Origin: Nemophila menziesii
Lineage: Eukaryota > Streptophyta > Magnoliopsida > Boraginales > Hydrophyllaceae
Reading direction: 5' to 3'
NCBI GenBank assembly: GCA_029959085.1
Contig: JARWIR010000001.1
Coordinates: 71,176,899-71,240,898, forward strand
Length of the DNA stretch: 64,000 nucleotides
Part shown: positions 11,998 to 23,081 of the stretch, one piece after another
Layout of the letters: each line of letters opens with the position of its first letter
How positions within the stretch are numbered: position 1 is the first letter of the stretch
Program-made: the position numbers and the translations under genes
The notes under the pieces: model-generated
Seen by the model: only the letters and a program-made list of their open reading frames with translations
What the model was told of the DNA's origin: nothing
Databases searched by the model: none

Positions 11998-12540
11998 TTA
12001 AATCTTCAACCGATGCCCATTCACCATGAAGGTGCGTTGCTCAGATGGATTTTCAATTTATATAGCTCCATGAGGTATGACTTTGGTCACTACAAAAGGA
12101 CCACACCGCCTTGATCTTAACTTACCTGAATAATTACTTAACTTGGAGTTATACTTGAGGACCATCTGTCCAACCATAAATTTCTTTGCACGAATGCGAT
12201 TATCATGCCATTTCTTTGTTTTTTCTTTATAAAGTTTAGCATTCTCATAGGCATGAAATCGAAACTCATCAAGTTCATTCAGTTTCATCATATGATTCTC
12301 ACTAGCTAAAGTAGGATGCATGTTTAACTACACTATCGCCCAATATGCACCCAGTTCAAGTTCAAGAGGTAAGTGACAATCCTTACTATACACTATGCGA
12401 TACAGAGATGCACCAACATGTGTCTTAAACATAGTACGATATGCCACAACGCGTCATCTAATTTCATTGACCAATCCTTGCATGTGGGTCCAACAGTCTT
12501 CTCTACAACAGATTTGATTTCTCGATTAGAGACCCCAGCT
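11998..12540 (-). pseudogene. Gypsy integrase fragment, element B, unit 1
   Basis: From 12540 the minus strand reads [28 protein letters not shown], then after frame breaks MMKLNELDEFRFHAYENAKLYKEKTKKWHD, GKLRSRRCGPF and VNGHRLKI. These are in the standard order for the Ty3/Gypsy integrase C-terminal half. A nonsense change present only in unit 1 (plus strand ATTTATATAG, versus ATTTCTATAG in unit 2) cuts the last frame. The catalytic D,D,E residues lie upstream of the break at 12540 and are lost. Confidence 0.85.
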
Positions 12541-12615
12541 TGATTATTTTCTTTTTAAATTTTATCAATTAATATTTATGCTATTAATATTGAATATTTA
12601 ATTGTATATATTCAG

Positions 12616-13491
12616 GTTTCCAAGGATATAAATATGCTGATAAACAACCGATCGTACCTTGGGGTTCAAGGTATCTATTTTTATCAATATCTCTTACTAT
12701 TAAATAACATACCCAAAAAAAGGCAATATAATAATTTATATGTTCTCAGGTTCAGTAAGTCTGAAGTGAAGGATATGCAAATAAACATGGCAATATCAGC
12801 AGTTTTTGTAAGTAATAAAACGTGAATATTTGATTATATGACTCAAAGTTGTGTCAAAGTTTTGTTTGGTAAATTATACATACTGCTTGGATATTTTTGA
12901 AAGTAAATGCGAAATATAAACCTTTACAATGTTTAGCATTTGTGTTTGTGTATCGAATATTTTTTTCTTAAAGTACATAATAAATTGGGTTTTATTTTGA
13001 AGTTCTTTTTTTCACCCTCTACCTATGAGCTTTATAAGTGTCTTTTGTCAATTACTTTAGCAGCAATTCTGATAATTAGTTAGATTCTCTTCTTAACAAT
13101 ATGCCTTTGTTATTGTTGAATTTGTGAGCATTTAAGCTTAATTCAATCTGTTTTTGACAATAACAGAAGCTTGGAGATATAATGGATATGGAATGTGGTG
13201 GTCGATATATTATTTTGATGATGGAACTATTCTCGGTTCCCTTTGAATTATTCGCTCAATCTGCTAGTATTGCAGAGATTCTTCATGTGGGGACTGAATT
13301 ATTTAATTATTTTTTCTTTTACTAAATATCTAAAAACCATTATACATTCCAGAGATGCTTCAACTATTGGTTTGATCAAAGTGTGTGACACTTATTTATT
13401 TGGTTTGAATCATGTAGCTCAGACGAACCTTGGGATTGTTATGAGCTACTTTAATGAAAAATTCTTCAAAAATTACATTAAAATCTGGTAA
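12616..13491 (+). pseudogene. Unidentified three-exon reading frame, unit 1 (1-base insertion)
   Basis: I do not recognise this protein. Three exon-like blocks are bounded by good splice signals: 12616-12670 (TTCAG| ... |GTATC), 12750-12807 (CTCAG| ... |GTAAGT) and 13167-13491. Joined in one phase they read through FQGYKYADKQPIVPWGSR, FSKSEVKDMQINMAISAVF and LGDIMDMECGG. In unit 1 an extra base near 13290 shifts the frame inside exon 3; unit 2 is open to the stop. The fragment starts directly after truncated element B, so its 5' part may be lost. Confidence 0.4.
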
Positions 13492-14660
13492 TTATTCACA
13501 CTCAAAATTCTTTAATCACTATACTCATCTATTCTATCTGGGATTTATGTTGATACAAATTTATTTTCCATATTTTAGGCGTCAATTCATTCTGCAAATG
13601 ACATTCTTAAACATCCTATTTTCGTGAAATGGTGATCTGGTTCACTAAATAAAGGTGAGCGAGTATATAATGTTGTTAAATTGAAAGATATACTATGGAA
13701 AAAGTAAACTCACATACACTTTATCCTTCTTTATGGAGATGCAATGTCTTTAAATTGTTACAAGATAGAATTTTAACTCGCATATATGTTCCCATGGTAA
13801 GCTTGAACTATTGTGTAAAGTATTTTAGAGGTCCAATAACTATAAAAATTAGCATTTTAACCCCTGATTTTTTGGGTAATTGTCCAAATTTAAAGGGAAT
13901 CAGAATTATTTTGTTCGGTAATCAAATCAGGTCAATCAACATTTTCAAAAGACAAGATTTTTGGAATCAATTAGAGGAAATAATAATACACTTAGGGAAA
14001 AGATGAATTTGTGACTATTTGGCCCCTTATATTTTGAAGTGTAAATCAAGAAGTATATGGTTATTGTTTCTTTTGGAGTAAATTGGTCCTCTAGTCATCT
14101 TCAAAGTAACAATTTAGTCCCTGATATATTGAAAAGTGTATCTCAACATTATTGCTATTTAGGTTTCGTATCTGTTCAAGAAACCAGAAGTTTCTGATAC
14201 AATAATATTCAAACGAGAACTGTAACTGCTAAGGAGATACGATTGTTAGCGGTAATCAGAAAGGAGAATCTTGTGTTTATCACAAATAGGGTGTGATTAC
14301 TCATTTGTAGAATTTACTCTCGTCCGAGGATGCACGTACACAAGATAATTTGCTACAACAATGCTTAATTGATCTATTAACAATGACAATAGGATAAAAA
14401 ATAATGGAGTGTATCAATTTGATAGTTTCCGTGTTGAGATTTGGTGTTTGTTTTTTTTTTTTTTCCTATGAGAACTTGGTTATAAGTGTTATGGTTTGTT
14501 CATATATAATTTTATGAAACTTGAAGCTGAATCCCTAGATCATGAATACATATTAGATCACGAAATCGTGATTTAAACGTACTTTTATCTAAAAAGTTTA
14601 AATTTTTGAAGTAAGTAAATTGACGATTAATTAATTTTTTTCCATAGTGTTTTCAGACAC
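13492..14660 (+). other. Non-coding stretch between spliced ORF and TA satellite, unit 1
   Basis: It is AT-rich and the same in unit 2. A 103-codon frame (13695-14006) and the intron-like composition give no recognisable domain, and I see no repeat boundaries. It may be an intron or 3' flank of the preceding unidentified gene fragment. Confidence 0.4.
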
Positions 14661-14669
14661 GGGAAATAC

Positions 14670-14985
14670 CTAGTATATATATACATATATATGTATATAT
14701 ATGCATGCATAATAAATACGTATATATGTATATACATACGTGTATATATATGTACGTATATATATATGTATATATATATATCTGAGACACGTACTGTAGG
14801 GTTATAAATACAAACAATAACCTATATATACATATATATGTTTATATCATTATATGTATATATGTATATGGTATATATGTATATGTATATATATGTGTGT
14901 GTGTGTGTGTATGTGTGTATGTATATATATATGTTTGCGTGTGTATGTATATATATATGTTTGTGTGTGTATATATATATATATA
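14670..14985. repeat. TA/TG-rich compound microsatellite, unit 1
   Basis: The stretch holds runs of TATATA, TATGTATA, ATACGTATA and GTGTGTGT. The unit 2 copy (45770-46112) has an expanded central TA run and a shorter TG run. It sits exactly at the left edge of the CACTA transposase remnant, where copy 3 has true transposase sequence. Confidence 0.9.
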
Positions 14986-15000
14986 AAAATTCATAATAAA

Positions 15001-16530
15001 GGTTTGTGTGTTTTCACGATTAATGATTACCCAGCTATGTCATACACTTTGGGATGGCCAGGTTAAGGTCACAAATTTTTACCTGAATACATGGATTCTA
15101 TACCATTCTTGCGAGTGAGTAAAGGTGTTGTGTATTTTTATCACAGACAGTGGTTATCTATTCAACTTCAATTTAAAGGATACTTATCCTCTTACATTAT
15201 TTCCGAGCATGGGACCCCTAGGGAACATCGTCCTGTCGATACTCAAAGAATTTAGATGGGTTGCCTATTGCGTTTCCCAGTAAACTCAAGGACTTTATTG
15301 GAAAGGCGAGTAAGAAAACAGGTACTCGGGATTTTAACTAGATGAAAATGAGTATTTTCTATCGTTTACCTTATTGTTCGAAAAACTTGTTGAAACATAA
15401 CATCGACGTTATGTATTGTGAAAAGAATGTGTGTGATAGTCTATTTAGAAATGTGCTTGGAGTAGATGACATCAACAAAGATAATGTGAACCAGGTGAGC
15501 TAGCTCATTTGGCCAGGGCTCTGTCTCTCAAGTGAGAGGTACAGGGTTCGAATCCCGCAGGCGGCAGAAAGTTTGGAAAGTTCTCTCAAGTGAGAGGTAC
15601 ATGGTTCGAATCCTGCAGGCGGCAAAAAGTTATTAAAGTTTGGAAGGTTCTCTCAAGTGAGAGGTACCGCAGGCGGTAGAAAGTTATTAAAAAGTTTGGA
15701 AGGTTCTCTCAAGTGAGAGGTACATGGTTCGAATCCCGCAGGTGGAAGAAAGTTATTATGTTTGGAAAGTTTCCAAGGTCCGAAACCCTCCCCAGATCAT
15801 GGGCAACCTAGTTCTGATTACATGGAGGTATGGTTGGGGAGGCAGTCATATCTCCCGGAGGACTAGTCGGGTGTAAGCCCGGGAACCCTCGTCATCAAAA
15901 AAAAAGAAAAGAAAAGAAATGATCAAAAGCATATTGGCATCAGGCAAGAGTTTTGGTTATTTGAGGACCGTGATAGAGTGATTCAACCGTCCACAAAGTA
16001 TGTGATGCCCCCAGATAAGCTACATATGTTTCGGATTGGTTAAAAGCATAGAAGTTTTCTGATAGATTAGATTCAAGTTTGAGGAATAACATTCAGATTG
16101 ATTTGGGAAAGATCATTGGTATTAAATCCCATGACTGTAACATCATGATGCATTTTCTTTTCGTGGCTAGTATCCCTAGACTTATCGATGATATATCGTT
16201 CAGCGATCCAATCATTGGGTTATGCAAGGTATTCATGACTTTTTTTTAAAGAGTCTAAGTATGCAAAAATTTGAAATCTAAAGTGTGGGTGCTTATATCC
16301 AAGCTTGAAATGACGTTTTCTCCAACTATTTTTGACATAATGGCCCATTTTGTCATATACTTACACGAGGAAGCCTAATTAGGAGGTCTGGTTCAAATGC
16401 GTTGGATGTACCAGTTTTAAAGATACTTGAAGAAACTAAAAGATTATATATGGATTCCGGCTAGGCCTGAGCTCTATAACACTATATCTAAGTGGTAGGT
16501 TTATTAATTAAATATCAGGGAGGTCTAGAG
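15001..16530 (+). pseudogene. CACTA TNP2 transposase, C-terminal part, interrupted by a SINE, unit 1
   Basis: Recognisable TNP2 (En/Spm-type) segments in order are INDYPA, the block LPYCSKNLLKHNIDVMYCEKNVCDSLF (matching the family's HNLDVMHIEKNVCDN), LGKIIGIKSHDCNIMM and a degraded stretch equivalent to the RWMYPFERYLK region. The protein is broken by several frame changes and by a 420-base SINE insertion at 15493. The N-terminal half is missing; copy 3 at 57254 retains it. TNP2 catalyses cut-and-paste transposition of CACTA elements; this copy cannot. Confidence 0.85.
15493..15913 (+). mobile_element. tRNA-derived SINE with internally amplified B-box units, unit 1 only
   Basis: Unit 2 reads straight through this site (46618-46625), so this is a 420-base insertion. 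The head looks tRNA-like: an A-box region GTGAGCTAGCTCATTTGGCC and a B box GGTTCGAATCC. The unit TCTCTCAAGTGAGAGGTAC..GGTTCGAATCC..GCAGGCGGC is then repeated, four times in all (from about 15524, 15582, 15650 and 15706; the third lacks the B box). A tRNA-unrelated body follows, ending in CATC plus an A-rich tail with AAAAG repeats. No clear target-site duplication remains. Confidence 0.8.
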
Positions 16531-18560
16531 ACCATGATATATCTTGTTATTAGGACACATTAAACCGAGGGCTATATTTTTTCTAAGTGTCGTCCACCTG
16601 ATTTTCTTCTGTGTCAATAGTCGTTAAATACAATTTGGTGGGTCCATAATTATCTCCCATTACTCACTATGGGAATACCCTTAGGGTTCCTAGCCAGTTA
16701 GCATTCTCGTTAGCTTATTATAGATGTCATATATCCAACAATTGGGATTTCCGTTAATTAGCTCTCACAGATGGTGTCAATCCTTTACGCCGCTGGTTCT
16801 CAACCTCTCGATAGCTTTCTTGATAACTTTACCATGTCGATTGAGTTTACCAGCACACATAGTTTTGTTGCTCTAATATACTCTGCCATCACAAAATACC
16901 TCAATAAAGCCATAAATTATGCGACTATCGACATATGATATAGCTAGTATTTATCATAAATCCCCTTAAACACACTCCCTTGCACCACCTTTATCTCGTT
17001 TACATTATCGTTCGTGTTCAACTTCCATCATTTATTCGAGTTCCTCCATCTTACTAACACAATTTGTTCCCCTTTCCTAGAATCGCCTCTTCCAACATTA
17101 CCCAAGCCCAAACATAGTTAATCACCAGGAATTTTTCCTTTTTAAGTATTTTTTATGATATCAGGAAAGCTGTTAAATTCAATATGTAAAAATCCGAGCA
17201 AGCTATATCGTTCAAATTATAGTAGCAAAAAAAACATTTCATGGAAAGTCAGAAACTTGACGCTTATTCTAAATATTATCTCTCCTCCAATTTTCCTAAG
17301 ACCCTAGGACTAGACTGCCACTAAGTCTGCGTTAAAACATCCCATAGTGGATGAGATATGCCTGCTCATTATTCTTATGTGTTTTTTGCATGATTACTTG
17401 TCCTAATAACATGGTATAATTACCTATTATTTATGAAACATGAGGTCTATTTTTCCTTATTTAATTATAATTTAAAGATTAGGTTAACGGATAAATTTAA
17501 CACTGGACAAGAAAATGTGCTTAATATGGAAATATTGGAATATAGTCCATTTGATAGGTCTTTTTATGTTCCAAATTCCATGATGATTAAGTGCCTAAAA
17601 TTATTCTTACAAGGTTTTAATAATATCCTCTAAAATTTGCATATCTTCATCAAAAACACTTTCGATAATCTCGTTTTCTATCTCCATTTTATAACTTGTA
17701 CACTTTCATCTTATTTTTCTTTGCATAATTTCTATGTGTTGTGTGACTTTTACTTCCTTTTTATACTCCTTATCATAACACTCATCATATGCTTTATATT
17801 GCACCTACATAATTTAAAAACACCTTTTTTTTATCACAACTCATTATAGTTTAATATTTGTTGCACAAGATGAACTACAATTATTCTCGTACTTTCCATT
17901 GTTCAACTTTCATGTTTAAGAATCTTTTCAATTAGAATTAATATCGTGATCTTATTATTATATCTTTCACTTGATATGTCTTACACAATTTATTAGATAT
18001 ATCTCTGAGTGTGTTGCGATTTAGCTATTAACTTTGTTAAACATTATCTTAGTACTTCATATCGTACACCTAATATGAAGAAATTCTTTTGATCTGAGCT
18101 ATCAACCGTTAATTAGGTTAAGTGTCATTTCATCAAATAATTGACAACCTTAAAACACTCTCAAACCTGCGTCCTGATCCAAAATGGGCACCCGTTTTAA
18201 GCCAAAAAAACGGCATTCCGTTTTTTGTGAAGAATAAGAAGGTGTCCAAGAAATTAAAGGAAGAATTGGCTACCTTGCAAGAAGTTAAGACCGACATCCA
18301 TACCAAAAATAGTAGTATGTTTTTTAAGGAAAACTGTATAACATTTCATCAGCAACAACGTCGTTTCAAGAACATCAGAATATATATACATTATCTAAAA
18401 GATTCCACGTGGAAAATTGTCGTTGGGGAAAAACGGATACCCATTGTTTATGTAACCTTTTTTGTATATATTGTTCTCCTTCTTGTAGAGTCTTTGGAAC
18501 TTTATCCACTATATGTAAAGGCTTTCTTGCATCACATACCTCATATCTTGAAGCCACAAT
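16531..18560 (+). other. Conserved but unassigned stretch after TNP2, unit 1
   Basis: It is present in all three copies (47240-49270, 59520-61690). In the first ~200 bases it may still be decayed transposase. No coding domain is recognised except the hypothetical frame at 18122-18739. Base composition is AT-rich throughout. Confidence 0.5.
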
Positions 18561-18739
18561 TCATCTTCGTACAATCTAAAACTTCAAGACAGAATTCACA
18601 AGCTTGTTTTTATTACTTTCACATTAGCAAATCAAGCTTGGTGCAATTACTTGTAATATCCAACCGATTTAAGGATTACATCATATCTAAGCCATCATCT
18701 TCATATATACTCAACAAAGATATCAACTTCAATCTTTAA
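18122..18739 (+). CDS. Hypothetical 205-codon frame, unit 1
   Basis: I do not recognise the product. The N-terminal third is hydrophilic and Lys-rich (KKVSKKLKEELATLQEVK). A hydrophobic span (IPIVYVTFFVYIVLLLVESL, about residues 107-126) could be membrane-spanning or chance. The frame is fully open in units 1 and 2 with a few substitutions. In copy 3 it is broken by stops and a SINE, which argues against long-standing function. It overlaps the LTR-like stretch at its end, so it is likely fortuitous. Confidence 0.2.
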   Translation: MSFHQIIDNLKTLSNLRPDPKWAPVLSQKNGIPFFVKNKKVSKKLKEELATLQEVKTDIHTKNSSMFFKENCITFHQQQRRFKNIRIYIHYLKDSTWKIVVGEKRIPIVYVTFFVYIVLLLVESLELYPLYVKAFLHHIPHILKPQFIFVQSKTSRQNSQACFYYFHISKSSLVQLLVISNRFKDYIISKPSSSYILNKDINFNL

Positions 18740-19240
18740 TTTGTATCAACTCTTCAAGGAGTTAACAATCAATCTTGTAATATAAGCTAACTAAGGAGCA
18801 AATTCATTTGGTTGTCAAATTATCCATCTATCCACTTAAGGTATTACTATTTCACTACCTTATAGAAGAGGGAATATCATAAGTTAAGAATGACCCTCGT
18901 AAAAATTAAACAAGTTGTGACTTAATCGCTAACAATTTTATCTAGTTGTGATATAACCGGTAAAAGTCTTGGAACTTTTTAAGTTGTGGTTTAGCCTGAA
19001 AAACCTCATTGTAATGGTTCATACCTTACAATTTAGATATATTAAGGAGCTTATTAAATAAGTTTGAAAATCCTACCAGGATGGCCCTAGGTTGTGTATG
19101 TCGTAAAACCAAACCACTCGGATGATTAATCCTTTACTTGATGAAGTTTGCATTAGGAAAGTATTCAAGATGGCATGATATTATTAAGTTTATCAGACTA
19201 ACTAACCCTTTGAATGTTTGATGAGGCAAAATCCTCTTAA
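18600..19240 (+). repeat. Old LTR-like sequence (R-U5 character), unit 1
   Basis: It carries phrases typical of plant Copia/Sirevirus LTRs and shared in style with the intact LTR at 1801-3171: TTCAAGGAGTTAA near 18752, ACCAGGATGGCCCTAGGTTG with TAAAACCAAACCACTCGG near 19077-19120 (compare TTAGGTAGTGGATGTAGGGAAACCGAACCACT in style, near 2818). No TG...CA ends or partner LTR were found. All three copies have it, so it is older than the duplications. Confidence 0.45.
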
Positions 19241-19429
19241 GGTTGACACTAGAGAGAAAAGTAAATGAACTCTATAACAAGTTATTTTTGAAGTACAAAA
19301 ATTTAAATAAAAAATATATAATATATCTAATTAGAATCGAACTTAATTATATTTTTTACCTTTTTAAATATCAAGTAACACAAACCATGAAAATGATATT
19401 AATTTAAAAAAAGGTTTACACGACGTCGT

Positions 19430-19449
19430 TTTCCATTTGTATGTATAAA
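19430..19449 (+). promoter_or_regulatory. ACGACGTCGT palindrome plus TATA-like box, unit 1
   Basis: A perfect 10-base palindrome centred on the ACGT core of plant bZIP-type sites is followed by TATAAAT at 19443-19449. A pyrimidine-rich leader follows (CTATCTTTACGCCG, CTCCTCTTCCTTG), about 890 bases before the first recognised nucleotidyltransferase exon. The layout fits a promoter and 5' leader with a leader intron. It is preserved in all three copies (50127, 62556). Confidence 0.5.
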
Positions 19450-20339
19450 TCACGTTATCAAACCCTATTCCTATCTTTACGCCGTTGTTTACTCCTCTTC
19501 CTTGACCTTATCATATATTTACAACTTTTCCCATATTCTCTGTATGCTCCAATCCTATTCGCATTTCACAACAGATCGATGCTCATTTCATTTTATGTAA
19601 CTATTCTTGCAGATTTCTATTTTTTAATCGTTGCCAATAGTAATTATTTCTTAATAGATAATGTTTTTTTATTTTTATTTATATGTTCCTTTATGAGTAA
19701 ATTTATGTGATATGGTTTCATTCAATTCCTCTAGCCTAATTTTTCTATTGAATAACATATATTTATAAGGCTGTTGTGTTCATGAATGAAGATTTTAGGA
19801 AAAAATGTGATTTGTTCATGTATAAAGAATTTGGTAGATAAGTTATATTTTGTAGCTTACTCTGTAGATAAAATACAGTAAATGTACAAATGATGAAGGG
19901 ATTGTATAAATTGAAATGTAAATTACGTGTGTACATTCAAGTCGAGGCGTTTTAATTTTGTGCACTCGTGCATAGCCGAAACTTTCTGAAACTTTTTATA
20001 CATAATTGGTATTAAAAAATTAATATTTACTTTTTAGCTTAAGTTTACATTTCTTGAGGCGGTTGCAAATTATATACAAAATTTTCATTAGGATCGATGA
20101 TTATATAGAGTGAGCATATTAACTTAGCTTATTGATTCTCTTACATGGTGGAGATAAATCAATATATTTATGGGTTTGAAAGAAATATGATTCTAATAGT
20201 TATAGACTATTCACTATTGTAGTAACTATAATGAATAATCCTTGTATCTTTGTGATTGAGTTACATTATAAACCATATTAGTTTTATATTCTTGAAATTG
20301 ATTCATATCTTAAAAAATTAATTGCACAATATTTTTCAG

Positions 20340-20524
20340 GTATTCCCATACGGGTCGGCACCATTGGAAACCTATCTCCCTGATGGAGATACCGATTTAA
20401 CAGCCTTTGGTGGGCTAAAGATGGAAGATGTAATAGCTAATGGAATGGTCGCTGTACTTGAAAAAACTGACCAGGACGGATCTTCAGAGTTTCGTGTCAC
20501 GATATACAAGTCATCAATGCTGAG
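20340..20524 (+). pseudogene. Nucleotidyltransferase exon A, unit 1 (truncated by the duplication breakpoint)
   Basis: After TTTTTCAG the exon reads VFPYGSAPLETYLPDGD and TDLTAFGG. This is the pol-beta-type nucleotidyltransferase signature GS...DxD of plant PAP/OAS1-like proteins (the At3g51620-type family), which transfer nucleotides using two metal-binding aspartates. The exon ends GCTGAG|GTACTT. One base is missing relative to copy 3 (GTCACGATATA versus GTCACCGATATA), shifting the frame before the exon end. The next exon is cut at 20628, so only exon A and six bases' worth of motif in exon B remain. It is non-functional. Confidence 0.88.
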
Positions 20525-20620
20525 GTACTTTAATTAACATTAGAAATCCTAACATTAAAATAAAAATATATTCCTCTTTATCTCAAGCTCCACTCTTATA
20601 ATTAACGTGTAGGTGAAAAT

Positions 20621-20636
20621 CATCAAGTTTAAGTAA
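20621..20636 (+). other. Duplication junction
   Basis: CATCAAGT is common to unit 1 (20621-20628), unit 2 (51331-51338) and copy 3. Unit 1 then continues TTAAGTAACC, while the other two continue GTATTGTGCAG, the true exon B. This is the single point where the ~20 kb match ends and is the predicted head-to-tail joint. Confidence 0.85.
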
Positions 20637-21180
20637 CCGTATGAATTATCAAGGTGATGGATCAGTTAAGCAAATGAAGTCTGAAGATCGCAGTAACGGA
20701 CATTTACATTGAAGATCTCAGTTCCGGACAAAAGGTAGGAGAAAAATCCAACTTTTTGACCTTAGATTTTTGTTTTATTCACGATGAAAACGTGAACAAA
20801 GATTTTTATGTTATTTATGTTTCTAGTTAAACTTGGATTTTGTGTTGATTTTATGTTGATTTTCGTTGGATGTTAGTATTTGGTGGATGGAAAGATATTT
20901 TACCATGGATGAAATGTTTTTGGAATGTGACAATTACTTGTGTTATTTTCTTTTACTGGTTTTACTATTTATTATCTATTATTGTTTTTGAATTGTATTA
21001 TTGAATATTGATCTCCAAGATTCGACAATTAGAGACGAGTGATTGGATGCATTTAAATCACGGACTAGAATCTCAAGCCGTGTGGTACGAAATTTTGTTT
21101 TCACGATGGAATTGTTGAGTCGTAAGTGTAACACTTTTCTTTTTGTTCGAAATCATAATATATAGATAGATTAACCGGAC
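20629..21180 (+). other. Unassigned AT-rich stretch at the start of unit 2
   Basis: No gene, repeat boundary or domain is recognised. If the tandem-duplication reading is right, this DNA originally lay about 10.5 kb left of the window edge. Confidence 0.5.
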
Positions 21181-21189
21181 GATTACAAT

Positions 21190-21567
21190 TTAGCCTATCC
21201 CTAAAGGCTCGTTATCAACTCGAAGAATACAAGACAACTGGGGAGGAATAAGAGAATCCCAATTACCAAATAAAGTGCTTAACGGCTCTTGTTTGGCAAC
21301 CCAGTCGGCTGCAAGATTTCTACTCCTAGGCACAAGAGTAAAACTAGGGTTATATCGTTCCGCAGAAAAGTAAATATTACAAAGTAAGTGTAAAGCTTGA
21401 TTGCTTTGATTCATGAATTTGGTACTTAACCAGGAGACTCTTTTCGGTACAATCTTATTATGTTTGGCCAGGAACGGTGGTTCAGCCATGGGTCTTATCA
21501 TTATTGAGGTCCAAAGCGAAAGTGAAGTTTTAAATGAAACCGATGGTTTGATATTATTGAGGTACAA
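21190..21567 (-). pseudogene. RNase H-like C-terminal fragment of a LINE-type polyprotein
   Basis: The 125-codon minus-strand frame contains FTLVPRSRNLAADWVAKQ, the last RNase H motif (conserved Asp followed by Ala/Lys) of plant non-LTR reverse transcriptases. It ends with a PPQLSCIL-type tail common in those proteins. The earlier RNase H motifs are not visible and the N-terminal residues look unrelated, so it is a fragment. Reverse transcriptase is absent nearby. Confidence 0.6.
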
Positions 21568-22260
21568 ACTGAAAGCGAAGTTTAAAATGGAACAGCTTAT
21601 ATGTTAGGAATGTTTGACAATTCCCTTTTTTGTTTGTTCTACTGTTATTCTTAATTAAGGCGGTCAACGAGTCGAGATGAGCCAATGAGACTTTTTTGAG
21701 TTGAGCTCGAATTGCTCACAATTAATTTATTTTTGTATGGTTGAAGTGGAATTTCATAAACAGAGTGTATTGGATAAAGTATGTGATATGAAAGCATGAA
21801 ATTTAATATTAATGAAACATTATTTTTTTAAAAAAATAAAAAATATTCAAGCTGATATTGAAAATTTAACAATATATTAACTTAAAATTCATACATATAA
21901 ACAACTCTGTTAAAGAACGAGTTCGAGCGAGATGGCTTATTTACCAAGATTAAATTTGAATTTGTTTATAAACGAATGTGTTTTAAGAAGTTTTTTTTTC
22001 GAACCGAATTTGAACGGCTTCCAAACAATTTGGATCATTTATTGCCTGTAGCCTGCCTTATAAACTTTTGACTAACTTCTTTCTCTGTTTCTATACGTAT
22101 ATATGATCTAAAGTTTATTTTCTTCCACAAATATATAGCAGTAATAACTTCCTAAAATGGAGGATAAAAGGTTACTTTAGTCATTTTTATTTCTTTTTAC
22201 TCACCCTTCTTTTAAAAACAACATAAAATAAAAAAGTATATACTCCTTTTACTTCATGTA

Positions 22261-22552
22261 TTATGGGATGTTTGACTATTTACCCTATGTTTTGAAAAGT
22301 GATAATGGTTACTCCCTATATTAAGTTTTCATGACTCGTTACCCCAAGTTTTTCCCACTTAACGGATTCCATGCACGTTATCGTGACTATTTACCCCCAA
22401 TACGTAAACTTAGTATATGGGGTAAATAGTCACAGAAACGTGCATGGATTCCGTTAAGTGGGGGGGGGGGGTATGGAGTCACGGAAATTTAGTATAGAAG
22501 GTAACCAGTATCACTTTTCAAAACAAGGGGTAAGTAGTCAATTGACCCATAA
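22261..22552. mobile_element. Foldback MITE (long inverted repeat)
   Basis: The left arm 22261-22400 and the right arm 22416-22552 are inverted copies with few mismatches. TATGGG...TGACTATTTACCC, TTTTGAAAAGTGATA, CACTTAACGGA and CATGCACGTT each reappear as reverse complement. A run of 12 Gs interrupts the right arm. The loop is only about 15 bases. The element has no coding capacity, and such structures can make hairpin RNA. Confidence 0.85.
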
Positions 22553-23081
22553 AACAGGGGTAACAGCTGTATTTAATCAAAATAAAATAATGGATTCATT
22601 TGGAGTTGAAGATAAAAAGTAAGTTTACATAATTTATTGTGTATTAATAATTTTTTGATTAATATTTATATTGGATAAGTATTCCAGATGAATACGAGGA
22701 GTTTTACCTCAATATTTCATGTCACGAGTATATTTTTTAAGTAATAATATCGTGAGCAAAAAATTTCCCCAATATGATTGGTTAAAATTAAATTTTCTGT
22801 AAGCGAGAAATATAATGGGTCACTGATTTAAAATCACGATTCGCATTCCACTGACTAAATTTTATTCCACGGAGAGAATGGATATAATTTTTAATATCTA
22901 TGAAAATAGATGTTGTGGTGGATATAATTTAGGGGATTACATATTGTATTCCCTAACTAAAAATCATTCTTTAAAGTAAATGAAATACCTGGGAAATCAA
23001 CAATTAAACTAAGTCAATTATGAAGAACCTTTTCGGTGAAGAAATCATACCAAATGGAGCAACCGACAATCTAGAAATCAG

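Larger units (their letters stand above)
6409..12540 (-). mobile_element. Athila-like Gypsy element B, 3' internal part, unit 1
   Basis: Minus-strand order is integrase (12540-11998), motif-array spacer (11690-11170), post-pol ORF (10811-9465), 3' non-coding DNA (9464-6409) interrupted by an LTR-like insertion (8809-7258), then an LTR stump. The 3' non-coding DNA is similar to 27845-28860, the matching part of element A, which shows where the insertion sits. The element is cut off abruptly at 12540 inside integrase. Confidence 0.78.
1..20628 (+). repeat. Unit 1 of a ~30.7 kb direct duplication (right part only)
   Basis: This stretch is nearly identical, base by base, to about 31101-51338. 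The offset is 31100 at the left edge, 31109 after a 9-base indel near 3436, 31070 after the TTC microsatellite, 31102 after a TA microsatellite, and 30707-30710 after a SINE present only here. The match ends sharply after the shared bases CATCAAGT at 20621-20628 (51331-51338 in unit 2). The left end lies outside the window. Substitutions are sparse; I counted about 7 across one 1.37 kb LTR. Confidence 0.95.

Noticed and set aside
15493..15570. Possible functional tRNA gene with A and B boxes.
   Set aside because: It lacks a proper acceptor stem and paired anticodon arm, the B-box part is repeated in tandem, an A-rich tail follows, and it is an insertion absent from the duplicate. It is a SINE.
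18122..18739. Real 205-residue membrane protein gene.
   Set aside because: The frame overlaps LTR-like DNA, is broken in copy 3, has no recognisable domain and shows no promoter or splice context; it is kept only as a hypothetical entry.
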